Assembly (NCBI GenBank): GCA_964577835.1
Contig: CAZOBN010000044.1
Location: 1-23,887 of the forward strand
Direction: 5' to 3'
Length of the DNA stretch: 23,887 nt
Source of the DNA: CAVVYA01 sp964577835
Lineage (GTDB): Bacteria; Pseudomonadota; Alphaproteobacteria; SMXQ01
Shown here: one piece after another, positions 1-7,467 of the stretch
How the letters are laid out: every line of letters starts with the position of its first letter
Position numbering within the stretch: the stretch's first letter is position 1
Program-made: the position numbers and the translations under genes
The notes under the pieces: generated by a model
The model's input: the letters and a program-made list of their open reading frames with translations, nothing else
The model's database searches: none
Told to the model about the DNA's origin: nothing

Positions 1-1077
1 GAGATGTCGTTCGTCACCCAGGAAGACGTGTTCGCCGCGATCGAGCCCGTATTGGCCGGCATCTTCGAGGAGTTCGGCCCGGGATGGAGCGTCACCAAGG
101 CGCCGTTCCCACGCATCGCGTTCGACGACGCCATTCTGAAGTACGGCACCGACAAGCCCGACCTGCGTAACCCGCTGGTCATTGCCGATGTCACCGAGGC
201 GTTCCGCGATTCGGGCTTCGGCATCTTCGCCAAGGCGATCGCCAACGGCGCCGTCGTGCGCGCCATCCCGGCGCCGAAGGCGGCGGGCAAGCCGCGCAGC
301 TTCTTCGACAAGCTCAACGACTGGGCGCGCGAACAGGGCGCCGGAGGCCTCGGCTATATCGTGTTCGAGAACGGCGAGGCCAAGGGCCCGATCGCCAAGT
401 TCCTCGATGCCGAGCGCATCGCCGTGCTGAAAACCAAGGCCGGAGTCGGTGACGGCGACGCGCTGTTCTTCGCCGCCGACAAGGCGCCCAAGGCCGCCAA
501 GCTGGCCGGCGAGGCGCGCACGAAAATCGGCACCGAGCTCGATCTTGTCGAGAAGAACGCCTATCGCTTCTGCTGGATCACCGATTTCCCGATGTTCGAA
601 CTGAACGAGGAAACCGGCCTGATCGATTTCAGCCACAACCCGTTCTCGATGCCGCAGGGCGGGCTGGAAGCGCTCGAGAAGCGGGATCCGCTGACCATCA
701 AGGCCTATCAATACGACATCGTGTGCAACGGCGTGGAGCTGTCGAGCGGCGCCATCCGCAACCATCTGCCGGAGATCATGTACAAGGCCTTCGCCATCGC
801 CGGCTATAAGCCGGAAGATCTCGAAGCGCGCTTCGGCGGCATGCTCAACGCGCTCAAGTTCGGCGCGCCGCCGCACGGCGGCTCGGCGCCGGGCATCGAC
901 CGCATCGTCATGCTGCTGGCCAACGAGCCGAACATCCGCGAGGTCATCCTGTTTCCGATGACCCAGCAGGCCCAGGACCTGCTGATGCAGGCGCCCGCCG
1001 AGGTCGACCCCAAGCGGCTGCGCGAGCTGCACATCCGGCTCGATCTGCCGAAGAGCGCGGCGAAGAAGGAATCCTGA
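1..1077 (+). CDS. aspS: Aspartyl-tRNA synthetase, C-terminal part (5' end outside window)
   Basis: This class II aminoacyl-tRNA synthetase charges tRNA with aspartate in the cytoplasm; many alphaproteobacterial forms are non-discriminating (Asp or Asn tRNA), which fits the gatC/gatA genes at the other end of the window. The frame is open from base 1, so the ATG at position 4 is internal and about 358 C-terminal residues are visible of a protein usually near 590-600. The bacterial GAD insertion domain lies roughly at residues 50-165 of the fragment. It is followed by the returning catalytic core with SHNPFSMPQGG and class II motif 3, GGSAPGIDRIVMLL, whose Arg contacts ATP. Motifs 1 and 2 and the anticodon-binding domain must lie upstream. 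The TGA stop is at 1075-1077. Family assignment is certain; Asp versus Asp/Asn specificity cannot be read from this part. Confidence 0.97.
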   Translation, partial: EMSFVTQEDVFAAIEPVLAGIFEEFGPGWSVTKAPFPRIAFDDAILKYGTDKPDLRNPLVIADVTEAFRDSGFGIFAKAIANGAVVRAIPAPKAAGKPRSFFDKLNDWAREQGAGGLGYIVFENGEAKGPIAKFLDAERIAVLKTKAGVGDGDALFFAADKAPKAAKLAGEARTKIGTELDLVEKNAYRFCWITDFPMFELNEETGLIDFSHNPFSMPQGGLEALEKRDPLTIKAYQYDIVCNGVELSSGAIRNHLPEIMYKAFAIAGYKPEDLEARFGGMLNALKFGAPPHGGSAPGIDRIVMLLANEPNIREVILFPMTQQAQDLLMQAPAEVDPKRLRELHIRLDLPKSAAKKES

Positions 1078-1271
1078 CGGCATGCATACGCCGCCAGTGG
1101 TCGCGTGGCGCCGGATTGGCCGCCCTCGCGGGGGCGCCGCAGGCGGGCGTTGGTGGCCCTTGGTTACGGGCTCATGTTCTCGAGCTGGATCAGCCTATTA
1201 GGGCAGGACCGATGGATTGCGCCGCTGCCGTGAGTGAGGTCGTTCGGGGAACTCGGGTGGCACAGCCGGGG

Positions 1272-1300
1272 TTGGGCAATGCGGCAAAGGCCGGCATAAT
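1272..1300 (+). promoter_or_regulatory. Candidate sigma-70-type promoter for eipB
   Basis: TTGGGC (1272-1277) and CATAAT (1295-1300) are separated by exactly 17 nt, 31 nt before the eipB start codon. Four of six -35 bases and five of six -10 bases match the consensus. Start would fall near 1307, giving a leader of about 25 nt that contains the GGAACCGGA ribosome-binding region. The match is moderate in GC-rich DNA, so this is a suggestion only. Confidence 0.35.
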
Positions 1301-1331
1301 GTCTCCGGGCATCATACAGTTGGGAACCGGA

Positions 1332-2126
1332 ATGGCACGCTATTTCACGATGATCGCGGCTGGTTTGCTGGCTTTCGGTAGCGTGTTGGCCGACCCCGTC
1401 TCAGCCGCTGTGCAACTCGCCTCGCACCGGGCGGTCTACAGCATGTCGCTGGGCACCGCCCGCTCGGGCAGCAATACGGTCGATGTGCGCGGGGCCATGT
1501 ATCTCGAACTGGCGGAGGCATGCGACGGCTGGACGGTGTCCCAGCGCGTCCGGATGACCCTCTATGCAACTCAGGGCGGCGAGATCGACACGGATTCGAA
1601 TTTTTCCAGTTGGGAATCCCAGGACGGCAAGGCATACCGCTTCACGGTTCGCAACCTGCGCAACGGCAAGGTCGCCGAGGAGTTTCGCGGCGACGCGAAT
1701 CTGGAAGGAGCGGGCCGCTCGGGCAAGGCGACTTTCACGGTTGGGGTGATCTTCGACCTGCCCAAGGGAACCCTGTTTCCCACCGAGCATATGGCGAAGC
1801 TGATCGCCGCGGCGCAAAGCGGCTCGAGCCGGCTGTCGCGGATCATGTTCGATGGTGCGACGCTCGATGGCCCGCTCGAGGTCAATGCGATCATTGGTCC
1901 GCCGGTAAAGCCGGCGGGTGGTGATGATGATCTCACCAATCGCGCGGCCTGGCCGGTGCGCATGGCATTCTTTCCGATTCAAAGCCAGCAGGCGGAACCC
2001 GATTACGAGGTCGAAGTGCGTCTCAACGACAACGGCGTTTCCAACCGGCTGCTGCTCGACTATGGCGATTTCACGGTTAATGCGGTTCTCGAAAAAATAG
2101 AGCCGCTACCCAAACCAAAATGCTGA
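1332..2126 (+). CDS. eipB: EipB-family periplasmic cell-envelope integrity protein (DUF1849)
   Basis: This is a 264-residue exported protein of the EipB/DUF1849 family, beta-barrel-like periplasmic proteins known in Brucella to support envelope integrity; the biochemical activity is unknown. The frame is open upstream to 1116, but the ATG at 1332 is chosen because it directly begins a signal peptide (MARYF, hydrophobic core at residues 6-20, cleavage probably after VSAA near residue 26) and has GGAACCGG just upstream. Only two cysteines remain in the mature protein, Cys64 and the final residue Cys264. They match the conserved disulfide pair of the family (Cys69-Cys278 in Brucella EipB, from memory). 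The gene stands alone between aspS and divK. A 6-bp hairpin (TGCTGA/TCAGCA, 2121-2136) overlaps the stop codon but lacks a T-run, so it is not called a terminator. Confidence 0.88.
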   Translation: MARYFTMIAAGLLAFGSVLADPVSAAVQLASHRAVYSMSLGTARSGSNTVDVRGAMYLELAEACDGWTVSQRVRMTLYATQGGEIDTDSNFSSWESQDGKAYRFTVRNLRNGKVAEEFRGDANLEGAGRSGKATFTVGVIFDLPKGTLFPTEHMAKLIAAAQSGSSRLSRIMFDGATLDGPLEVNAIIGPPVKPAGGDDDLTNRAAWPVRMAFFPIQSQQAEPDYEVEVRLNDNGVSNRLLLDYGDFTVNAVLEKIEPLPKPKC

Positions 2127-2175
2127 CAGTTCAGCATGCTGGCGCGCGCGTCGATGCGCCGCTTTGTGGGCTTGG

Positions 2176-2191
2176 TTACATCCTGTTAACC
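2176..2191 (+). promoter_or_regulatory. Possible degenerate CtrA-type site upstream of divK
   Basis: TTAC (2176-2179), six bases, then TTAACC (2186-2191) resembles the alphaproteobacterial CtrA box (TTAA-N7-TTAAC), with one substitution and spacing one base short. It lies about 140 nt upstream of divK, a CtrA-regulated gene in Caulobacter. GTTAACC stands out in this GC-rich DNA, but one intact half-site is weak evidence. Confidence 0.25.
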
Positions 2192-2330
2192 TTTAGTCCG
2201 CATATTAGATCGCGCGGTCCAAATGCCGCGCAAGGCTAAACCACGATCGCGGGCCGTTTAATCCGCCGCGGCGCCAGCGTATCTGATATCGTACCGCGTC
2301 GGTGCGTGGACAGTATGGGACGATGACGAA

Positions 2331-2696
2331 ATGTCGAAAACCATCTTGATCGTTGAAGACAACGAACTGAACATGAAGCTCTTCCATGATCTTTTGGAGG
2401 CTCATGGCTATAGGACGTTGCAGACCAAGGACGGGATGGAGGCGTTACGTCTGGCGCGAGAGCACCATCCGGATCTGATCCTCATGGATATCCAACTGCC
2501 CGAAGTCTCCGGTCTGGAAGTCACGAAGTGGATCAAGGAAGACGACTCGCTGAAGAATATTCCCGTGATCGCGGTTACGGCCTTCGCCATGAAGGGCGAT
2601 GAGGAAAAAATCCGGGAGGGCGGCTGTGAGGCCTATATCGCCAAGCCGATCTCGGTGAGCAACTTCATGGAAGTCATTCAAAAGACTCTCGGTTAG
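2331..2696 (+). CDS. divK: Single-domain response regulator DivK
   Basis: This is a 121-residue stand-alone receiver domain. In Caulobacter, DivK is phosphorylated by DivJ and dephosphorylated by PleC, and controls the CckA-ChpT-CtrA cell-cycle relay through DivL. Receiver residues are all in place: acidic pair Glu9-Asp10, phosphoacceptor Asp53 (LILMDIQLP), Thr83 and Lys105 (AKPIS). Asp53 and Lys105 sit at the same numbers as in Caulobacter DivK. There is no output domain, as expected. The gene precedes pleD by 10 nt, the conserved alphaproteobacterial arrangement, so the two are almost certainly co-transcribed. The ATG at 2331 follows GGGACGA and directly begins the first receiver strand. 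Other CheY-like functions are possible in principle, but the pleD neighbour makes DivK the clear call. Confidence 0.95.
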   Translation: MSKTILIVEDNELNMKLFHDLLEAHGYRTLQTKDGMEALRLAREHHPDLILMDIQLPEVSGLEVTKWIKEDDSLKNIPVIAVTAFAMKGDEEKIREGGCEAYIAKPISVSNFMEVIQKTLG

Positions 2697-2706
2697 GACG
2701 GGTGCC

Positions 2707-4143
2707 ATGCCCGCTAGGGTTCTCGTAGTCGACGATGTTCCGGCCAATCTCAAGATTCTCGAAGCCAAGCTTACCGCGGAATATTTCGACGTTCTGATGG
2801 CGCCCAACGGCAAGGTGGCGCTGGATCTCGCGCTGCGCGAACAGCCGGACATTATCCTGCTCGACGTCATGATGCCGGAAATGGATGGTTTCGAAGTGTG
2901 CCGCCGGCTCAAGGCCGATGGGCGCACCGTCCATATTCCCGTGGTCATGGTGACCGCATTGTCGGACACCGAGGACCGGGTCAACGGGCTGGACGCCGGC
3001 GCCGACGACTTCCTGACCAAGCCGGTCAACGACCTCATTCTGCTGTCGCGCGTCAAATCGCTTGCGCGCCTGAAGACCATCATGGACGAATGGCGCCTGC
3101 GCGAGGAAACCTCGGGCCAGTTCGGCGGCGCGCCCGCCAGTTCCGCGCTGACCTCCGACGAGGGCATGAGCGGCCGCGTTCTGGTGATCGAAAGCGACCG
3201 CTTTACCAGTGAAAAGATCCGCACCGCGCTCGAGCGCAAATCGTGCGCGGTCACCGTGGCGAATACCGCGAAAGGCGGCATGGAGCTCGCCGACGAGAAG
3301 GCCTTCGACCTCATCATCGTCAGCCTCTATCTCGAGGACGGCGACGGGCTCCGCCTATGCTCCCATTTCCGTTCGGCGGCACGCACGCGCCGGCTGCCTA
3401 TCCTGCTCGTGATCGAGCAGGAGCAGTTGCAGGGCCTCGTGAAGGGCCTCGAAATCGGCGTGAACGATTACCTGATCCGGCCGATCGACGGCAATGAGCT
3501 GTGGGCGCGAGTGCGCACCCAGATGCGACGCAAGCGCTACCACGACCTGCTGCAGGAAGACTATCAGCGCAGCCTGGCGCTGGCGCTCACCGACAGCCTG
3601 ACCGGCCTCTATAACCGCCGCTACCTGATGTCCCACCTGGAATCCATGGTCGAGCGGTCGAAGGCGACGTCGAAACCGATGTCGATCCTGATGATCGACA
3701 TCGATCACTTCAAGGTGGTCAACGATACCTATGGTCACGCCACGGGCGACGATGTGCTGCGCTCGGTTGCGCTCGAGATTGGGCGAGGCGTCCGCGAATT
3801 CGATCTCACGGCCCGCATCGGTGGCGAGGAATTCGTCGTGGTGATGCCGGACACGCCGGGCTCCGCCGCGATGGCGGTTGCCGACCGCTTGCGCGATGCT
3901 ATCGCCGCCAACCGCCCGGAATTGTCGGCCGGCGGCAAGCAGCCTCCAGCGGTCACGGCCAGCATCGGTATCGCGACGCTGCTCGGGCCGGGCGAGTCGG
4001 CCGATAACCTGCTGAGCCGGGCCGACGACGCGATGTATCGCGCCAAGGCCGCGGGGCGAAACCGCGTCGTGTCGAGCGAACAGGATCTGCCCGAGGCGGG
4101 CGCCGGCGCCATGGCCCATGCCGGGATCAGCCCGCTGTCCTGA
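2707..4143 (+). CDS. pleD: Diguanylate cyclase response regulator PleD
   Basis: This 478-residue protein has REC-REC-GGDEF architecture and makes cyclic di-GMP from two GTP when phosphorylated and dimerised; in Caulobacter it drives the swarmer-to-stalked transition. REC1 (about 3-120) has Asp9-Asp10, phosphoacceptor Asp53 and Lys105. REC2 (about 156-272) lacks the acceptor (Ser206 in the IIVSLYL region), matching the adaptor role of the second receiver in PleD. The cyclase domain (about 290-458) has GGEEF at 372-376, the active form of the signature. Its RxxD inhibitory site (Arg363, Asp366) is five residues before GGEEF, so product inhibition by c-di-GMP is expected. The protein ends in a short Ala/Gly-rich tail. 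AGGACGGGTG serves as ribosome-binding region and overlaps the divK stop. The gene ends at the terminator shared with rpmG. Confidence 0.96.
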   Translation: MPARVLVVDDVPANLKILEAKLTAEYFDVLMAPNGKVALDLALREQPDIILLDVMMPEMDGFEVCRRLKADGRTVHIPVVMVTALSDTEDRVNGLDAGADDFLTKPVNDLILLSRVKSLARLKTIMDEWRLREETSGQFGGAPASSALTSDEGMSGRVLVIESDRFTSEKIRTALERKSCAVTVANTAKGGMELADEKAFDLIIVSLYLEDGDGLRLCSHFRSAARTRRLPILLVIEQEQLQGLVKGLEIGVNDYLIRPIDGNELWARVRTQMRRKRYHDLLQEDYQRSLALALTDSLTGLYNRRYLMSHLESMVERSKATSKPMSILMIDIDHFKVVNDTYGHATGDDVLRSVALEIGRGVREFDLTARIGGEEFVVVMPDTPGSAAMAVADRLRDAIAANRPELSAGGKQPPAVTASIGIATLLGPGESADNLLSRADDAMYRAKAAGRNRVVSSEQDLPEAGAGAMAHAGISPLS

Positions 4144-4174
4144 CCGTCCTCGGCAGTCGCCCGCTCTACGACAT

Positions 4175-4203
4175 AAAAAAGCCGCCCTCAGGGCGGCTTT
4201 CTT
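4175..4203. terminator. Bidirectional intrinsic terminator between pleD and rpmG
   Basis: A perfect 7-bp stem GCCGCCC / GGGCGGC (4181-4187 and 4191-4197) closes a TCA loop. It has six A on the left (4175-4180) and TTTCTT on the right (4198-4203), so it can end transcription from both strands. It lies between the convergent stops of pleD (4143) and rpmG (4232). Confidence 0.88.
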
Positions 4204-4231
4204 CATATGGCCTTCCGCGTGACGCGGGCCG

Positions 4232-4399
4232 CTACTTGATCTTCGATTCCTTGAACGGCACATGCTTGCGCGCAACCGGATCGAATTTGCGGAATTCGAG
4301 CTTCTCGGTCGTCTTGCGCGGATTTTTCTTGGCCACATAGAAGTAGCCGGTTCCAGCGGTGCTGAGCAGCTTGATCAGCACGGTGCTACCCTTCGCCAT
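4232..4399 (-). CDS. rpmG: 50S ribosomal protein L33
   Basis: This 55-residue basic protein of the large ribosomal subunit matches L33 in length and along its whole sequence: a MAKGSTVLIKLLSTAGTGYF start, a YVAKKNPRKTTEKLEFRKFD centre and a PVARKHVPFKESKIK end. It has no CxxC pairs, so it is the zinc-independent (C-minus) form. The frame is open far upstream by chance, but the family length and a strong promoter about 60 nt upstream fix the ATG at 4399. Its place beside pleD is the usual alphaproteobacterial one. It shares the terminator at 4175-4203. Confidence 0.97.
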   Translation of the reverse strand: MAKGSTVLIKLLSTAGTGYFYVAKKNPRKTTEKLEFRKFDPVARKHVPFKESKIK

Positions 4400-4458
4400 G
4401 GCGATGATTCCATATAAACAATGACATAGACCGGCATACGGCCGGCGCGGGAAGCGGC

Positions 4459-4486
4459 AAGATACAGCCATCGACGGCAGTGTCAA
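4459..4486 (-). promoter_or_regulatory. Sigma-70-type promoter for rpmG
   Basis: Read on the minus strand, a perfect TTGACA -35 box (4486-4481) is followed after 16 nt by TATCTT (4464-4459). Start would fall near 4452, about 53 nt before the rpmG ATG. It is the best promoter match in the window and shows that rpmG need not depend on the long upstream operon. Confidence 0.65.
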
Positions 4487-4548
4487 GCCCTGGCTACGCG
4501 CCTCCAGGGACGGGCGCACCGGAGGTTTTGGGCCGTCGCCCGCCGGCG

Positions 4549-5252
4549 TCAACCCTTCGCTTCGATGCCGCCGGAGACCAATTGGGCAGCCACCCACCAG
4601 CCGAGCGCCCAGGCGGCGCCGATGGCCCAGCCGGCGGCCACGTCGCTCGGCCAATGGACGCCGAGATAGATCCGGCTCAGGCCGACCAGCATGGCGACCG
4701 TGAGCGCCACGCCCAAGACGTAGATCTTGAGGTGGAGGTTGTCCGCGAGACGCGCCAGCAAGGCCCCGAGCGTCAGATAGACGATCGCCGACATCATGGC
4801 ATGGCCGCTCGGGAAGCTGGAGGTCGCGACATAGAGATCGTGGGCGCCGATCATCGGCGGAACCAACGCGGGCCGATCGCGCTCGAACAGGTTTTTGAGA
4901 ACCGCGGCCAGGATCATGCCGCTGATGATAGAGGCGAGCACGAACAGCGCCATGCGGACGTGCCGGGCGAGCACGAGGAAGACCGTCACGGCCAGCAGGA
5001 CGATGGTGAGGATGGCATGTCGCCCAACGCGGTGACATCGCGCGCCGCGACCATGAGCCATTCGGGCCCGATCGCGCGGCTCGGGTCGCCCGGCTCGCGC
5101 AGGAGGTGCAGCAGCCGGCCATCGACCGCATCGGTTTCGCCCTCGAGCATTTCGCTGGCAATGCCGAAGAACGCCCAGAAGCCCGCGGCGGCCACGGCCA
5201 GGGCGGCGAGGATGAACGGCTCGGTCAGCTTGCGTTTGTATGCGACGATCAC
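4549..5252 (-). pseudogene. PAP2-family membrane phosphatase, interrupted by a frameshift
   Basis: This is a type 2 phosphatidic acid phosphatase-like protein; relatives remove phosphate from lipid phosphates or undecaprenyl diphosphate on the outer face of the membrane. Two overlapping frames together give one protein. The upstream frame (GTG at 5252, to about 5022) gives the N-terminal membrane segment (FILAALAVAAAGFWAFFGIA) and the typical LLREPGDPSRAIGPEW / ARDVTALG stretch. The downstream frame (from about 5019 to the stop at 4549) resumes with HAILTIVLLAV and carries every catalytic motif: KNLFERDRP (KX6RP), PSGHA, and SRIYLGVHWPSD (SRX5HX3D). One base is missing near 5021; restoring it gives ALG-G-HAIL. 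A real lesion, an assembly error and independent translation of the 170-residue second part (ATG at 5061) are all possible. The TGA stop is followed by 149 nt of intergenic DNA holding the rpmG promoter. Confidence 0.8.
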
Positions 5253-5349
5253 GATTCGACCGATGGTGCGTCAGATCGCGGTAAAGTCAAGCGAGGGATG
5301 GCCGGTCTCAACGCCGATCAGCCGCGGCGCGGCCGGGTTGGCGATGGCA

Positions 5350-6933
5350 TTACTGCAGCGGGCCCGCCACCACCGTGCTGCCGGTCGATTGCAGCGCGCG
5401 GCGATAGAGCGCCGGATTCTCGATCAGACGGCTGGCCACCTCCACTTCGAACTCGCGCACGTCGTTGCTGCGCGGGCAGTTCTCGCGCATGGTATCGAGC
5501 TTTGGCCCCTCGCCGGGCGAGGAGGCGCGCCAGGCGGCCATCAGCATCGGCAGCCGCGCCCACACCGGACTCAACTGATCGAGCGCCTCGTCGGGCTTGC
5601 CGCGGAAGCCGCTGGTGCAAACGTTGGGCAGCACGCCCAGGTTGTGCAGAGAGTAGCCCGAGGGCGCGTGATAGAGGGACCAGGTGAGCACGAGCTCGCC
5701 GCCGTTCGGCAGCGGCGACAGGTTCTGCACCGTGCCCTTGCCATAGGTGTTGCTGCCGACGACCACGGCGCGGCCATCATCCTGCAGCGCCGCCGCGACG
5801 ATCTCCGCCGCCGAGGCCGAGCGGCCATTGACCAGCACCACCATCGGCAGGTTGAAGGACTGGTCGTGGCCCGTCGCGTCATAGACCTGCACGCTGTGCG
5901 CATGGCGGCCCTGTGTCGATACGATGCGTCCCGATTGCAGGAACAGGTCGGAGACGCTGACCGCCTGATCGAGCAGGCCGCCCGGATTGTCGCGCATGTC
6001 GAGCACGATGCCTTTCAGGCTATCGCCCATATCCTTGCGGGTTTGTTCGAGTGCGTGCGCCAAGTTGCGCGTCGTGCCCTGGTTGAACCCGCTGAGCTTG
6101 ATCAAGGCGATGTTGCCGTGCTTCTCGAGTTCGACCGTCGGGTTGATGATGAGGGCGCGGTTGAGCGCGATCGCGAGCGGTTCCTGCTCGCCGGTACGCA
6201 GCACCGTCAGATTGACCTGCGAATTGATGCGGCCGCGCAGCCGGTCGACGACTTCGGATTCGGCCATCGACGCGGTTTCGAGCCGGTCGATCCGAACGAG
6301 TACATCGCCGGTCTTCAGCCCGGCGCGGTCGGCGGGCGATTCCGGGATGATCGTATCGACCGTCACCCGACCGGATTCGAAATTCAGCATGACGCCGATG
6401 CCGCCGTAGCCGTCGCGCGTTGCGCGCGCCGAACGGGCCGCGGTGGCGGGCAAATAGCGGCTGAAGCGATCGAACTCGGCGAGCGAGGCCCTGAACACGG
6501 CCTGGTAGAGCTCTTCGCTGCCGGCGGCGCCAAGCGGCTTGGAGTGGGTGCGGGCGACCGAGATCGCCGCGGCCGTGGTGGCCGCCCATTTCTGCGCATC
6601 GTCCTCGGCCGGCGCCGTCAGATCGGCGGTTACGCCGTCAGGTAGCGTGAGATGGACGATGCCGTCCGCGACGCGTACGGTCACGGCCGCGTCGATGGTG
6701 CTCAAGCCGGCGAGTCCGCTCGCCGCGATCTTCCTGCTCGAGACGGGCTCGATATATTTGTCGTGGATCGTGGAATAGCCGGCGGCGAAAACCTTCGTCG
6801 CCGCCTCGCCGTCGAATGCGGTGCGTTCATCCTGGTGAACGAGTGCGACGCAGCCGGTCAGTAAAAACGCGGAAGCCAATGACGGCCGAACGATTCGCCG
6901 CACCAGGTCCGCAAGGCACGTGTTCCCCCTCAT
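5350..6933 (-). CDS. S41-family (C-terminal processing) protease, predicted lipoprotein
   Basis: This 527-residue protein is of the CtpA/Prc type, Ser-Lys endopeptidases that act in the periplasm or on the envelope. The ATG at 6933 is chosen over a frame open to 7212 because it begins a lipoprotein signal: Arg-rich start, hydrophobic stretch, then lipobox LLTGC with Cys28. A PDZ domain follows (about 175-250, GYGGIGVMLNF then SPADRAGLKTGDVLVRID). The peptidase core (about 270-440) has DMRDNPGGLLD, NGRSASAAEI with the predicted nucleophile Ser374, and YGKGTVQ with the general base Lys399; the 25-residue spacing agrees with E. coli Prc. The C-terminal extension has Cys439 and Cys486, possibly a disulfide. 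GGGGATTGGGG lies just before the start. The substrate is unknown. It follows the DUF983 gene by 32 nt, probably in the same transcript. Confidence 0.87.
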   Translation of the reverse strand: MRGNTCLADLVRRIVRPSLASAFLLTGCVALVHQDERTAFDGEAATKVFAAGYSTIHDKYIEPVSSRKIAASGLAGLSTIDAAVTVRVADGIVHLTLPDGVTADLTAPAEDDAQKWAATTAAAISVARTHSKPLGAAGSEELYQAVFRASLAEFDRFSRYLPATAARSARATRDGYGGIGVMLNFESGRVTVDTIIPESPADRAGLKTGDVLVRIDRLETASMAESEVVDRLRGRINSQVNLTVLRTGEQEPLAIALNRALIINPTVELEKHGNIALIKLSGFNQGTTRNLAHALEQTRKDMGDSLKGIVLDMRDNPGGLLDQAVSVSDLFLQSGRIVSTQGRHAHSVQVYDATGHDQSFNLPMVVLVNGRSASAAEIVAAALQDDGRAVVVGSNTYGKGTVQNLSPLPNGGELVLTWSLYHAPSGYSLHNLGVLPNVCTSGFRGKPDEALDQLSPVWARLPMLMAAWRASSPGEGPKLDTMRENCPRSNDVREFEVEVASRLIENPALYRRALQSTGSTVVAGPLQ

Positions 6934-6965
6934 CCCCAATCCCCCCGAATGCGTCGCGTAATAAC

Positions 6966-7340
6966 TTACCCTCTGACTCGCAACATCCACTGCACGCCGA
7001 GCAGCGCGCCTTTGACCCGCGGCAATACGGCGAGAGTCATGGCAAGAGTCAGCGGCAGCCAGGTCACCATGTGAACCCAGGTCGCCGGGTGGCTTGTCTG
7101 CTCGAGAATCAACATGGCCGGAACGATGAAATGGCCGACGATCGCGATGGTGAAATAGGCCGGGGCGTCGTCGGAGCGGTAGGCGCCTAACTCGAGGCCG
7201 CATCCATCGCAATGTTTATTGACCCGCACGTAGCCGCCGAAGATCGCGCCGCGCCCGCAGGACGGGCAGCGACGGCGGAGACCCCTGAGGAGCGCCGTGC
7301 TCCAGGATTGCTTTGAACCGGGGTCCCTTTGATGGGTCAT
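6966..7340 (-). CDS. DUF983-family zinc-ribbon membrane protein
   Basis: This is a small protein (124 residues from the chosen ATG) of the DUF983 family; no function is established. Two CxxC pairs (CPSCGRGAIFGG and KHCDGCGLELG) form a probable zinc ribbon in the N-terminal third, followed by the family's DDAPAYFTIAIVGH stretch and two membrane helices (about 65-83 and 90-110). It lies directly after rnr, its usual place in this order. The start is uncertain: the frame is open to an ATG at 7433 and a GTG at 7355, and no option has a clear ribosome-binding site. The ATG at 7340 gives the length and N-terminus typical of the family, and the DNA upstream of it is AT-richer, as expected for an intergenic region. 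Confidence 0.85.
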   Translation of the reverse strand: MTHQRDPGSKQSWSTALLRGLRRRCPSCGRGAIFGGYVRVNKHCDGCGLELGAYRSDDAPAYFTIAIVGHFIVPAMLILEQTSHPATWVHMVTWLPLTLAMTLAVLPRVKGALLGVQWMLRVRG

Positions 7341-7467
7341 GAACAACGCAGGCACCGCTATTGATATACAACCAAAGCATAGCGAGCCGAAGGTAAAGGA
7401 TTTGCTTACGATCTGCCGCATCTTTTTGCGCATGGCAGATAGTTATTTGCGGAGGGTTGCAGAGAAT

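Noticed and set aside
1116..1331. 72-residue N-terminal extension of EipB
   Set aside because: It would bury the signal peptide; the promoter-like boxes and ribosome-binding region lie inside it.
2121..2136. Hairpin TGCTGA/TCAGCA at the end of eipB as a terminator
   Set aside because: Only 6 bp, overlaps the stop codon and has no T-run.
4480..6645. A 721-codon open frame on the plus strand across the PAP2 and S41 genes
   Set aside because: It is antisense to two recognised protein families, has low-complexity Arg/His/Asp-rich composition and no domain; this is typical of GC-rich antisense frames.
6934..7212. 93-residue N-terminal extension of the S41 protease
   Set aside because: The ATG at 6933 starts a lipoprotein signal, and the extension is an Arg-rich shadow of the DUF983 gene.
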